Assembly (NCBI RefSeq): GCF_000196255.1
Contig: NC_006371.1
Location: forward strand, 1,913,585-1,977,584
DNA from: Photobacterium profundum SS9
GTDB taxonomy: Bacteria; Pseudomonadota; Gammaproteobacteria; Enterobacterales; Vibrionaceae
Direction of reading: 5' to 3'
Length of the DNA stretch: 64,000 nucleotides
This document shows positions 27,956-36,604 of this stretch, piece after piece. Position 1 is the stretch's first letter; the number at the start of each line of letters is the position of its first letter. Below the pieces are notes generated by a model. The model had not been told where the DNA came from. It saw only the letters and a program-made list of their open reading frames with translations, and did no database searches. The position numbers were made by a program, and so were the translations under genes.

Positions 27956-28206
27956 GTTATTTCCTTTGAGAGGCTTACATCTCTTTATTTAGGTACATCA
28001 TTCATGTGCACCCTATCTATGCGCATACAACAAACATAAATGCGTAACGTATTCGGTATATAAAGAAGTTTGGCTTGTTTTCATGTACTCAACAAATCAT
28101 AACTTCTACACTTACGATAAAGATTTTCTTTATCGGCCACCCAATACAACCCCCTTAAAGACGATGAATTAAACAGAAATTGATTAAAAAGCAGTGAGTA
28201 TAAGCA

Positions 28207-29118
28207 ATGAAAAGTATCGCGCACTTGAATGGATTAAGGGCTTTTGAAGCTTCAGCAAGACATCTTAGTTTTTCTATAGCAGCCAAAGAATTAAACGTTA
28301 CGCCTGCTGCAATAGGTCAGCAAGTACGGTTACTTGAAGAATGGTTAGGCATAAAACTGTTTAATCGCAGTGTAGCCGGATCATCACGTTTAACACTTAC
28401 CAAGCAGGCAATTCAAGCGTTACCCGAAATCACACGAGGCTTTGAACACCTATCAAGTGGGCTTTCCTTGTTGAAAAAGCCAACCAGTAATCATCTTCTC
28501 ACTGTTACCGTAAGCCCTGCATTTGCAGCAAAATGGCTCTTAATGCGTATTGATAGCTTCCAACTTCAACATCCTGAGTTTGATTTACGTTTAGATACCA
28601 ACACACGTACTGTCGATTATTTTTCAGAGGGCATTGATATCGGTGTACGTTACGGAAAGGGGAATTGGGCTGGGCTATCAACTGCGTTGTTAATGACAGA
28701 AAAAGTCTTTCCGGTGTGCTCACCCGACTTGATTCAACAAGGGCTAAATAAACCTGAAGACATACAACACTTTCCTCTGCTGCATGATCAATCTTTACCT
28801 GAAGACAGTGGTTTCCCTACTTGGCAAGGGTGGTTAGAAAGTCACAATATAATGGGGGTAAACACCGAACGTGGGCTTCGTATCAATAACTCGGCATCTG
28901 TTATACAAGCAGCAGTGAGTGGGCAAGGCATTGCGTTAGGTCGCAGTGTATTAGTGAAAGACGATTTAGATTGTGGCCGGCTTATTCGTCCTTTTGCCGA
29001 TTCACAATCGCCAGTCCAGCTTGCGTATTACGTAGTATGGAAGCCTGAACATGATAATACAGAGAAAGTACAAGCTTTTAGGTTATGGTTACAACAGCAA
29101 GCAAAAGAAATAACCTAG
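28207..29118 (+). CDS. LysR-family transcriptional regulator (GcvA-like)
   Basis: The 303-residue protein has an N-terminal winged helix-turn-helix (LNGLRAFEASARHLSFSIAAKELNVTPAAIGQQVRLLEEWLG) of the GcvA subgroup and a C-terminal effector domain (LLTVTVSPAFAAKWLLMR). It is divergent from the ChrR-like cupin gene, 251 bp apart, the usual arrangement for a LysR regulator and its target. A compact palindromic repeat follows the stop codon. Confidence 0.88.
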   Translation: MKSIAHLNGLRAFEASARHLSFSIAAKELNVTPAAIGQQVRLLEEWLGIKLFNRSVAGSSRLTLTKQAIQALPEITRGFEHLSSGLSLLKKPTSNHLLTVTVSPAFAAKWLLMRIDSFQLQHPEFDLRLDTNTRTVDYFSEGIDIGVRYGKGNWAGLSTALLMTEKVFPVCSPDLIQQGLNKPEDIQHFPLLHDQSLPEDSGFPTWQGWLESHNIMGVNTERGLRINNSASVIQAAVSGQGIALGRSVLVKDDLDCGRLIRPFADSQSPVQLAYYVVWKPEHDNTEKVQAFRLWLQQQAKEIT

Positions 29119-29139
29119 ATCCCCACTTTAAAAAGTATA

Positions 29140-29193
29140 TACCCAAGTTACCTCAAGATGCTCGTTTCAGCGAGAATTGAGGTAGCTTGGGTA
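29140..29193. repeat. Compact 54-bp palindromic element of the TACCC...GGGTA family, split from its TA flank by an IS
   Basis: TACCCAAGTTACCTCAAGAT...GAGGTAGCTTGGGTA forms a near-perfect palindrome with the inner hairpin CTCGTTTCAGCGAG. TA flanks are at 29138-29139 and, beyond the IS10-like insertion, 30563-30564. The insertion duplicated its last 9 bp. It may also act as a terminator for the LysR gene. Confidence 0.75.
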
Positions 29194-30553
29194 CTGAGGG
29201 ATCCCCACAAAATATTCATCATAGTAGATCCTCCATGCTAACTGCTAGCTCTGATAAATGAGCTAGCACGTAAACATATTCATCTATCGTTATGGTATAT
29301 CTGCCGTCTTTTTCAACTTCTCGACCAATGTAAATCGTGGATAATACTGCCCGATATTTAAGTGAATTAGCTTGTAGTGAATAATGAATTTTTTTCATTA
29401 CCGCGGCTCTTCCAACGCACCAGATGATAAATAAGATCAACCCTGCAATAAGAAGTAAATTGTCAAACCTTTCCACTGATTTTGAATTTGCATATTCTAA
29501 ACTTATGCCCAGCTTGCCATTTTTAGTATCTCTAAAATTCTCTTCTATCTGCATTCGTTGACGGTACAGTGATACCGCGATGTTTGCGTTATTTTTGTAT
29601 CTCGGAGGGAGCTTGAAAACCAGTAACCATGCTTCATTAGCGTCTTTTTCATGCGTTTTATCGGTTGTTCTTTGCGAAACCCCACCTCGCTTTTTTTTAG
29701 CACTACGCCCCTTTTTATTCCGCTTAAATAATACGCCTTCACACTTAAATTTAGCGACCTTACCGTAGTAAAGTACACCAAGATGCTCAGCTTTGTTTAC
29801 CTTCGCGGCCTTGAACCATTGATAGCTTGTGTACCAGGTTTCCTTATCTTGAGATAGTGAGACTTGCCCTCGTACTCGGCCAATCCAATACCAACCTTTT
29901 AACTCTACGGCTTTAAACCAAGGTGACCGATAGATAGCATCTGTTGTGATGACGGGCTGGCATCCTTCAGGCAGCACTTGCTCTAACTCATCTAAGAAAC
30001 TCTGGTGGGCTTTTTCTGTGTTGAGTTCACTTTCATGGAATGTTTTTTCATATAAAACTAACCCTCTCCCTTGCATTGGAATGCTCGCCCTCAAGAGTTG
30101 ATAGATTTCCTGACCATTAATTGGAGACCAATCGATTAAAATAATAGGGTGCTTTTCTCTTCCAATTAATTGCTCGGTCATATACTCGTAGTAGTCATGA
30201 CGCTCACAGTGTAAGTGTGCATTACCAATAAGGCGATCGGCTCGCTTAATGTCATGTTTTTTTGTGGTCACAGAGCCTGACTCTAAGCCTCGACCTAGAT
30301 AAGTCACTGATACTCTTTGGTCTTTAATCCCAGACTCAATAAAAGTACAAAGTGTCTTTAACCGTGAGGAGTGAATTTGAGGGTAGTATGAACGAAGATC
30401 TTGGTATAGAATTTCAGTTGCTTTCATGGCTATGCAAATTTGACGTTTGTGGTGAATGTTCTGATCTCAATTAGCCATGAAAGTTTCATTTCACCTAAAA
30501 AAACTCACTTATCTTCTTATTGAAAACTCATCAATTTAGTGGGGATTCGTCAG
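29194..30553 (-). mobile_element. IS10-like insertion sequence (IS4 superfamily), 1360 bp with 9-bp target duplication
   Basis: The ends read CTGAGGGATCCCCACAAAAT and CTGACGAATCCCCACTAAAT, close to the CTGAGAGATCCCC of IS10. The 9-bp duplication GCTTGGGTA is at 29185-29193 and 30554-30562. The target lies in the end of a palindromic repeat. The transposase frame is intact. Confidence 0.93.
29219..30427 (-). CDS. IS10-like transposase
   Basis: The 402-residue IS4-superfamily DDE transposase has the IS10 layout: ILIDWSPI with the first Asp, VITTDAIYRSPWF with the second, and the Y-(2)R-(3)E-(6)K block as YRQRMQIEENFRDTKNG. The length equals that of IS10 transposase. The frame is uninterrupted, so the element may be active. 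Confidence 0.92.
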   Translation of the reverse strand: MKATEILYQDLRSYYPQIHSSRLKTLCTFIESGIKDQRVSVTYLGRGLESGSVTTKKHDIKRADRLIGNAHLHCERHDYYEYMTEQLIGREKHPIILIDWSPINGQEIYQLLRASIPMQGRGLVLYEKTFHESELNTEKAHQSFLDELEQVLPEGCQPVITTDAIYRSPWFKAVELKGWYWIGRVRGQVSLSQDKETWYTSYQWFKAAKVNKAEHLGVLYYGKVAKFKCEGVLFKRNKKGRSAKKKRGGVSQRTTDKTHEKDANEAWLLVFKLPPRYKNNANIAVSLYRQRMQIEENFRDTKNGKLGISLEYANSKSVERFDNLLLIAGLILFIIWCVGRAAVMKKIHYSLQANSLKYRAVLSTIYIGREVEKDGRYTITIDEYVYVLAHLSELAVSMEDLL

Positions 30554-30647
30554 GCTTGGGTATACCTGTAATCGTTCTTTTCTTTGTGCAAGTGCGTATA
30601 AGTGACTAATACTTAGTAATACCTTTCCCATTTTCTGAGCACACACA

Positions 30648-31097
30648 ATGAAGACATCACCCGATAAAATAATGGTCATCCTAGGCTATATGGGACTCCT
30701 TCCTTTTGCGCTCAGTATTGTGTGTATTTGGTTGGATAAAACACTTTTTAGCCTTGCTCCTACAACGGTGTTTATTGCTTACAGTGCTGTTATTTTAAGT
30801 TTTCTTTCAGGTGTGCTGTGGGGAAATGCGATTGATCACATGAAACATTCTTTAAGCCGCAATGCATTAATTTTAAGTCTCCTTTTTGCTTTAATTGCTT
30901 GGGGCACACTGCTACATTCGCCTGAAGTGTATGTTATTTCAGTTCTAGTATTATTGTTTGGTTTCGTGGCTGTATGGTTTTCTGAAATGAAAATCAGAGA
31001 AACGGAACATGAAGAAAATCCGAAGAATTACCAACAATTACGTAACCGATTAACAGCATGTGTGGGCTGTATGCATCTTATCGTACTGGTAAGTTAA
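30648..31097 (+). CDS. DUF3429-family membrane protein
   Basis: The 149-residue protein has four to five membrane helices (about 8-28, 40-60, 72-92, 97-115 and the C-terminus) and the features of DUF3429: GYMGLLPF near the start, FLSGVLWG in helix 2 and an NYQQLRNRLT segment before the last helix. The function is unknown. The gene lies just downstream of the IS10-like element and reads away from it. Confidence 0.8.
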   Translation: MKTSPDKIMVILGYMGLLPFALSIVCIWLDKTLFSLAPTTVFIAYSAVILSFLSGVLWGNAIDHMKHSLSRNALILSLLFALIAWGTLLHSPEVYVISVLVLLFGFVAVWFSEMKIRETEHEENPKNYQQLRNRLTACVGCMHLIVLVS

Positions 31098-31162
31098 ACC
31101 TCATCGTTTCAACACTCATAAGTTCGCCGACTATCAAGGATAGAATAAAATGGCCATAAACG

Positions 31163-31192
31163 AAAAAAGGCTACCTATACAGGTAGCCTCTT
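31163..31192 (-). terminator. Rho-independent terminator of the 26-codon gene
   Basis: GGCTACCTATACAGGTAGCC (31169-31188) is a strong hairpin. Read on the minus strand it is followed by T6, so it mainly ends the small gene at 31212-31292. It may also stop the convergent DUF3429 transcript. Confidence 0.82.
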
Positions 31193-31211
31193 AGAATTCT
31201 TTGATTCAGTA

Positions 31212-31292
31212 TTATGCTTTTTTAACAATAGTCTGATCTGTTTCACGTGTTTGCTGAAACCAAAAACGCTTTCTGCCTGATGATTTAGACAT
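31212..31292 (-). CDS. Very small basic protein, 26 residues
   Basis: An ATG at 31292 with AAGGG eight bases upstream opens a 26-codon frame (MSKSSGRKRFWFQQTRETDQ then TIVKKA), ending in TAA and followed at once by a strong terminator. A ribosome site, a short frame and a terminator in this order make a real small gene likely. The product is strongly basic at the N-terminus with an aromatic patch. I know no function. Confidence 0.65.
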   Translation of the reverse strand: MSKSSGRKRFWFQQTRETDQTIVKKA

Positions 31293-31514
31293 GTTTGTAC
31301 CCTTTTTAATATAATTTTGCATCAATATGCATGGAGCCTGAAACGATTTACTTATTTGATGTAATTATACGAAAGGAAACTTCTAGACATGAACTTATGA
31401 GGCAGATGTTGGAAATGTTTCTTATTGCACACGGTTGTATTACATTTAAATAGGTCTACTTTTAGGCCTGTTATTTACGATTGATCATTGTTTTACACTG
31501 AGCAATCGTAAATA

Positions 31515-31537
31515 AATGCTGGCTATAAGCCAGCATT
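31515..31537 (-). terminator. Terminator of the cold-shock gene
   Basis: AATGCTGGCTATAAGCCAGC with ATT forms a hairpin; on the minus strand it is followed by TTATTTA. It lies 24 bp after the csp stop codon. Confidence 0.75.
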
Positions 31538-31560
31538 ACTTCGAAGAATAAATCTTCTAA

Positions 31561-31770
31561 TTATATAGCTACAACGTTTGCAGCTTGAAGACCTTTCTGG
31601 CCTTGTTCAACTTCAAAAGAAACCTTTTGACCTTCAGCAAGAGTTTTGAAACCCTCTGAAGCGATAGCACGGAAGTGAACGAATACGTCAGCGCCGCCGT
31701 TGTCTTGAGTAATGAAACCGAAACCTTTCTCTTCGTTAAACCACTTTACGATACCAGTTGTGTTAGACAT
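31561..31770 (-). CDS. CspA-family cold-shock protein
   Basis: The 69-residue cold-shock domain has both RNA-binding motifs, KGFGFIT and VFVHF, and the standard opening [13 protein letters not shown] chose the ATG at 31770, preceded by AAGGGACAT, because it gives the exact family length; the frame extends upstream only by chance. It binds single-stranded RNA and DNA and acts as an RNA chaperone. A long AT-rich leader, as is usual for csp mRNAs, lies upstream. The exact paralogue (CspA, C, D or E) cannot be decided. Confidence 0.92.
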
Positions 31771-32111
31771 AATATGTCCCTTATAAAAATTCATTAAAAA
31801 ATTCGCAGAGTTGCGATATTGCCAAGAAGTTGAATTATTAAATGTACGTGAAGCTAAGGGAAACACTGAGGACAAAAACTGAAAGCAAATGTATCTTAGG
31901 GTTTAACTTTTACTTATGTTGCATTAATAACCCTGAACAACAGAGCGAGACGAATAATACCAGACTATCGGCTTCTGTAAAGCATTGTTTTCAATTAAAC
32001 ACAAAAAACATCTCAAACAGGTTTTCCAGCAAAGACAAAAGCCAACAATCTACATTTTTTGGATAATTCATACTAAAGCAGCAAAGCCTGCCGTAATAAC
32101 CTGTCTCTTGA

Positions 32112-33497
32112 TCACAAGTCCAAGCATTCAAGAGATTGTGCTAAATGGTAGCCTTCAATGATGGTTTGTAATTTAAACCATCCATCCCACAGAACGGGCC
32201 AACCGGCTCGTCCTGTTCGTTTACTGTCATTCCATCCTCCTAATTTAGCTAATGCTAGGTAAGCCCACCGAATACTTGGGACTTCATTGGGTAATGGTTT
32301 ATTTTCCCGCTTTAACCAAAGTAATTTCCACCCAATAGGCGATAAGACTGACTCACAACTTTCTTCATCAGCTTTTATATTCTGCCCCATAAATTTCAGT
32401 TGTAAGATTCGTGCAGCAAGGAAAGCGAGTATTGTGGCCATGCGTTCAATATTGGTATAGCTTTGCATGCGTAATGACTCAACTTGGGTTCCACCACTTT
32501 TCCAAGCTTTGTGATAGTCCTCAATCAACCAACGTTGCTCATAATACTGAACGATTTTCAGTGCTTCTTCTCTATTCGTAACAGGCTCTGACGTCATCAA
32601 GTGCCAGCTTAATCCGTTGTCACCTGCACCTTGCTCTACGCACCCGACATAATAAAGTGGAATACTTTTTCCTTTCTTATTGGCAGGCACTTTGAGAGTA
32701 ATGGTTGAGAATCGGATATCAAGAATAACCTCTCGCGCTTTCCGCCCTCCTTTTTGTGGAATATAGATTTTTCGATTGCCTGCAGGTTGTAATTGGTCTG
32801 AAAAAGCATACAACTTATTATCACTTTCTTCGATACAACGGCTTTGCATTGAACGAACAACAAAACGTTGGTTTTCTTGAGTTTTATACGTTAAATATTC
32901 ATAAATATCAGCTTCACGATCACATACAGATATAACCTGTTGCATAGTCTCACCAAGGCGGGATGCCATATTTATCGAAGCCTGTTCCCATTTATAACTT
33001 TCTTTTTCTTTATAGGGTGTTTGTGCATGACGTGCACCTTTTCCTCTTGTTTTTATATCTCGCGTCCACCGTATTTGTTCAATTAACCCAACCACTTGGT
33101 GGTTAGTTGGTGCGAAAAGCAAGATGGAATGAGCATAAATACCGCGAGTTCTGTTTCCACCATTAACATGACCAAGCTGCTCTTTTACAGCGCGATGGGT
33201 ATAGTTAAGAGACGTTGTATCTTCAAGCGCTAACAATAAATCATGGCGATTAGCCTCTTGTGTTGTTGTTTGAAATCCGGCTTCGGCAATATCATTAGCA
33301 TTAATAGATTCGTTACGAATAAAGCGATAAGCGCCTTCAATCTCTGCTGGCTGTTGGCTTGATTTCACTAAAGATCCCCCTGTGTGTAATGCAAGATTAG
33401 TCGCCACTTTGACTAGTCGTTTTGTTCGTCTTGGATCGCCTAAATTAGCCTGACCAAAAAGAGAAGTAGCCCAATCTTGAGGAGTAGAAATATACAT
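32112..33497 (-). CDS. IS50/Tn5-like transposase
   Basis: The 461 residues match the Tn5 transposase group of IS4: an N-terminal DNA-binding region (WATSLFGQANLGDPRRTKRLVK), LLALEDTTSLNY with the first catalytic Asp, VISVCDREADIYEYL with the second, and the YREK-type block YYEQRWLIEDYHKAWKSG with the Glu. Length and motif spacing fit Tn5 transposase (476 residues). The frame is intact. Confidence 0.92.
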   Translation of the reverse strand: MYISTPQDWATSLFGQANLGDPRRTKRLVKVATNLALHTGGSLVKSSQQPAEIEGAYRFIRNESINANDIAEAGFQTTTQEANRHDLLLALEDTTSLNYTHRAVKEQLGHVNGGNRTRGIYAHSILLFAPTNHQVVGLIEQIRWTRDIKTRGKGARHAQTPYKEKESYKWEQASINMASRLGETMQQVISVCDREADIYEYLTYKTQENQRFVVRSMQSRCIEESDNKLYAFSDQLQPAGNRKIYIPQKGGRKAREVILDIRFSTITLKVPANKKGKSIPLYYVGCVEQGAGDNGLSWHLMTSEPVTNREEALKIVQYYEQRWLIEDYHKAWKSGGTQVESLRMQSYTNIERMATILAFLAARILQLKFMGQNIKADEESCESVLSPIGWKLLWLKRENKPLPNEVPSIRWAYLALAKLGGWNDSKRTGRAGWPVLWDGWFKLQTIIEGYHLAQSLECLDL

Positions 33498-33561
33498 AAT
33501 GGCCGTCCTTAGTTTAATAACAAAGGATCAGATCGTGATATTGAAATGAAGTTCAAAAAAA

Positions 33562-33586
33562 ATCCCCAGTTTAAAAACTGGGGATT
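33562..33586. terminator. Hairpin shielding the IS50-like transposase gene
   Basis: CCCCAGTTTAAAAACTGGGG (33564-33583), flanked by AAT and ATT, lies upstream of the transposase start inside the IS. Such a hairpin can stop outside transcripts or sequester the start region, a known way IS elements limit transposase made by read-through. Confidence 0.6.
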
Positions 33587-33614
33587 TGTGTATAAGAGAC
33601 AGGCCGTAATAATA

Positions 33615-34721
33615 CCATTCTAGTTAAATATATGATCTAATTGAGGCTATCTACTTTGTCTGAGTTATTGCCATGGATAGCCTTAATAATATCGACTTTA
33701 AATCCCTTGCCAGCAAACAAACATCTATCCAGATGAAAATGCGCTTTTTAGCACTGGCTCACTTCCAAGATGGCCATTCACGCACTCAAATTGCTAAGTA
33801 CCTAAAGGTAAGCCGTACCAGTGTAAACAAATGGATTCAGGTTTTTCTTGAAGAGGGACTCGACGGACTAAAGGAAAAACCTCGTACCGGACGCCCTTCT
33901 TTTCTCTCTCATCAAGAAAGGCAACTGCTCGCCAAGTACATTGAAGAAAACGCGGCTAAACCTGATGGTGGCAGACTCACAGGTCATGATATTCATAACT
34001 ACATCACGCAGACATTTGGCAAAGCATACCACCCAGACTACATTTATATATTGCTCAAAAAAATGGGTTTTTCATGGATAACCTCCCGCTCAAAGCACCC
34101 TAAGCAGTGCGATAAAATCCAAGACGATTTTAAAAAAATTTAAAATGAAAACTATCCTCAAGATCCCAGGTCACATAGGGCTTGAGAGTGTTGATGTTTG
34201 GTTTCAAGATGAAGCACGATTCGGCCAACAGAACACCACAACAAGGGTTTGGGCAAAGACAGGAACGCGTCCGCGCGTCATCAAACAGCAGCAGTTTGAA
34301 TATGCGTATCTCTTTGGTTCTGTTTGTCCTAGCCGAGGCATTGGAGAAGCCATCGTTGTTCCTTGGAGCAATAAAGATGCGATGAAACTGCATCTTCAGC
34401 AAGTATCAAGTGCGACAGAAAAAGGCAGGCATGCCGTTGTGATAATGGATGGTGCAGGATGGCATACCGAAGATACGGCACATAGTTTTCATAATATCAG
34501 TATCATAAAGCTTCCTCCCTATTCACCAGAGCTCAATTCAATAGAACAAGTTTGGAGTTGGATGAGGCAACACCATTTAGCGAACCAAGCTTTTAAAGAT
34601 TATGATGAGATTCTTGATAAGGTGTGCAGTGCTTGGAATAGCTTTCTTAGTGACACGAAAAGAGTAACGAGGATGTGCGCAAGAAGCTGGATTAGCCTGA
34701 CCAGTTAATTAGCTAGAATGG
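33615..34721 (+). mobile_element. IS630-family insertion sequence (first type), two-frame transposase
   Basis: The ends read CCATTCTAGTTAA and, inverted, CCATTCTAGCTAA, with TA on both sides (33613-33614 and 34722-34723), the IS630/Tc1 target. It lies directly next to the IS50-like target duplication, so the two elements are adjacent insertions. Confidence 0.85.
33673..34708 (+). CDS. IS630-family transposase encoded in two frames
   Basis: The first frame (33673-34143) holds the helix-turn-helix DNA-binding half (HSRTQIAKYLKVSRTSVNKW, then EKPRTGRPS). The second (34145-34708) holds the catalytic half with WFQDEARFGQQ, VIMDGAGWHT and LPPYSPELNSIEQVWSWMR, the DDE triad of the family. They meet at a run of seven A (34132-34138). 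Dropping one base there joins them without loss as DFKK-FKMK. This could be programmed slippage at the A7 run, as in several IS630 relatives, or a disabling mutation. Confidence 0.82.
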
Positions 34722-34828
34722 TATAACACCCTTTACGAACCCTTTCTTCTACGGATGGAATCATTTCATTGCTGATGGGCTTAAGGCACGCATACCCAAA
34801 ACCTATACCACAGCTTGTAATCACGCTA

Positions 34829-34984
34829 TACCCAAGCTACCTCAAGGTGCAGCATTCAGAGTTTTATTGGGCTCTATACGGCGTTGCTAATTTTCAACGT
34901 AGAACCACTAGGTCTATAAATTAGTGCCTTGCCTAAAGACCAATAAATTCTCGCTGAAACGAGCATCTTGAGATAACTTGAGTA
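34829..34984. repeat. TACCC...GGGTA-family element, 156-bp variant
   Basis: The left end is TACCCAAGCTACCTCAAGGT and the right end resembles GAGATAACTTGAGTA, with TA on both sides (34827-34828, 34985-34986). It shares the block containing TTTTATTGGGCTCTATACGG, TTTTCAACGTAGAAC and CTCGCTGAAACGAGCATCTT with the longer copies at 37111 and 57641 but lacks about 110 bp of their left part. Confidence 0.82.
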
Positions 34985-34999
34985 TATTTAGACAGAGCA

Positions 35000-35580
35000 A
35001 CTAAACAACCACCTACTAAAGTAGGTGGGTTAGTATTAAGGACTGAAAGTCCGGATACGGGTCAAAGACCCGTTTTCGTTAGCCTTCTGTCCTGAAGTTA
35101 TCTTCAGCCTTGGGCTCAAAGTGATGATCAAGGTATTCCTTTATCATTTCTTCCGTTAGGTCACCAGATGTCACACAAAAGTAGCCTCTAGCCCAAAAAT
35201 GACGTCCCCAGTATTTCTTCTTTAAATCAGGATAACTCTCGAACAACTTAGCCGATGTACGGCCTTTAATCCTTCGCATTATTTCGCTAGGTGCCATATT
35301 GGGTGGTGCAGAAACTAACAAGTGAACATGATCTTTACTGATTACCCCCTTCAAAATATCAATCTCAAAAGCATGACATGTTTGCCTGATTAGCTCTCGA
35401 GCTTTCAAGCCAACATCACCAGTCAAAACTTGATAACGATACTTCGTTACAAAAACGAAATGGTACTGAATTTTGAAGACTGTATGACTTCCATATCTAT
35501 AATCCATAATCATGCTCCAACATCATCGATGACCGTAAAATATCATAGCTGAAGCTGACCGACTAAAGTCGGTGGTTTTA
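35000..35580 (-). mobile_element. IS200/IS605-family element (approximate ends)
   Basis: The single tnpA gene is flanked by subterminal hairpins, CCACCTACTAAAGTAGGTGG at 35009-35028 and ACCGACTAAAGTCGGT at 35558-35573, the usual recognition structures of this family. There are no inverted repeats or target duplication, also as expected, so the exact ends are uncertain. A third hairpin (ACGGGTCAAAGACCCGT) follows the gene and may be its terminator. Confidence 0.82.
35079..35513 (-). CDS. IS200-type TnpA (HUH tyrosine transposase)
   Basis: The 144-residue protein has the HUH motif in DHVHLLVSAPP and the catalytic tyrosine in the C-terminal helix (MIKEYLDHH). The N-terminus (YRYGSHTVFKIQYHFVFVTKYRYQVL) is typical of IS200/IS605 TnpA. 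It cuts and joins single-stranded DNA at hairpins. The frame is intact and no tnpB lies nearby. Confidence 0.92.
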   Translation of the reverse strand: MIMDYRYGSHTVFKIQYHFVFVTKYRYQVLTGDVGLKARELIRQTCHAFEIDILKGVISKDHVHLLVSAPPNMAPSEIMRRIKGRTSAKLFESYPDLKKKYWGRHFWARGYFCVTSGDLTEEMIKEYLDHHFEPKAEDNFRTEG

Positions 35581-35602
35581 ACCTTTTAGGTGACGAATAA
35601 AA

Positions 35603-35643
35603 ACTGCTTGCTTAACCTTTAAATAAAAGTTCAAGCAAGCAGT
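35603..35643 (-). terminator. Terminator of arcC
   Basis: ACTGCTTGCTT and AAGCAAGCAGT pair perfectly over 11 bp around a loop of 18-19 bases. On the minus strand a TTTTTATT run follows. Confidence 0.8.
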
Positions 35644-35674
35644 ATTCATTTTTTAAACAGAAGTTTATGTATTA

Positions 35675-36604
35675 TCAATAATAGATAATACCTTCACCTT
35701 GGGTTACTAATGTACCGGCTTCATTCTTCAGTATTTTATCTAAGTCAAATAAAGAACCAATGGCTGAATTGCCTCGTCCTGTTTCTACGAATTTACAAAC
35801 AGCATCGATCTTTGGCCCCATAGAGCCAGCAGGGAAAGTAAATTCCGATAAACCAGCAGGTGTTGCCTGTTTCATTTCAGCTTGATCTTCTTTTCCATAA
35901 TTACGGTAGATTGAGCCATCCGTTAAAATGATAAATAAATCAGCATCGAGTTTTTCTGCTAACAACTCTGCAGTCAGATCTTTATCGATAACACATTCAA
36001 CCCCAGTGCTTTTTCTGTCTTCGATACTGACAGGAACCCCACCACCACCACAAGCAATAACTAAATTACCCGCTTTTAATAAGGTTTCAATCTGTTGTAA
36101 TTCAACAATATCTTTTGGCATTGGTGATGGAACAACGCGACGATAGTATTCTCCATCAGGTTTGAACATCAATGGTGATGACGCCATGATCTCTTCAGCG
36201 CGTTCTGCTGTATATACAGGACCAACAAACTTCGTTGGGTTTGCAAATGCAGGGTCTGATTTACTAACTTCCGTCTGTGTAACCAAGGTCGCTATCGCTA
36301 AAGAATCATCAACATTACGTAATTCTTGTTGCAGCATATAGCCAACCATACCGCATGTCTGCGAACCTAACACATCCATAGGATATGGTGTAGTTTCAGG
36401 CGAGTACTCTTGATATGCTGAGTTCTGCTCCATTAACAAACCTACCTGAGGTCCATTCCCGTGCACAACAACAATCTCATGCTCTTTAGCTATTGCTGCA
36501 ATACTTGCTGCTGATTGTATAATATTCTTACGTTGATTCTCGGCAGTTAATGCTTGGCCTCTTGCCAATAAGGCATTGCCGCCTAATGCTAATACTATGC
36601 GCAT
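35675..36604 (-). CDS. arcC: Carbamate kinase
   Basis: The 309 residues match carbamate kinase throughout: LALGGNALL at the start, VVVHGNGPQVG, the substrate-region segment PYPMDVLGSQTCGMVGYM, VIACGGGGVPV and FVETGRG. It converts carbamoyl phosphate and ADP to carbamate and ATP, the energy-yielding last step of arginine deiminase or purine/allantoin breakdown. No arcA or arcB is adjacent, so the source of carbamoyl phosphate is not evident. The upstream region resembles that of the RidA fusion gene, including a CRP/FNR-like site. Confidence 0.93.
   Translation of the reverse strand: MRIVLALGGNALLARGQALTAENQRKNIIQSAASIAAIAKEHEIVVVHGNGPQVGLLMEQNSAYQEYSPETTPYPMDVLGSQTCGMVGYMLQQELRNVDDSLAIATLVTQTEVSKSDPAFANPTKFVGPVYTAERAEEIMASSPLMFKPDGEYYRRVVPSPMPKDIVELQQIETLLKAGNLVIACGGGGVPVSIEDRKSTGVECVIDKDLTAELLAEKLDADLFIILTDGSIYRNYGKEDQAEMKQATPAGLSEFTFPAGSMGPKIDAVCKFVETGRGNSAIGSLFDLDKILKNEAGTLVTQGEGIIYY

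Larger units (their letters stand above)
32100..33603 (-). mobile_element. IS50-like (Tn5-type) insertion sequence, 1504 bp with 9-bp target duplication
   Basis: The ends read CCTGTCTCTTGATCACAAGT and CCTGTCTCTTATACACAAAT, very near the inside and outside ends of IS50. The 9-bp duplication CCGTAATAA lies at 32091-32099 and 33604-33612. A hairpin terminator-like sequence at 33562-33586 lies between the right end and the transposase start. Confidence 0.92.

Noticed and set aside
32100..33603. Adaptor contamination, because the right end equals much of the Tn5 mosaic end
   Set aside because: The sequence continues on both sides, a 9-bp target duplication is present and a matching transposase lies inside, so it is a real IS.
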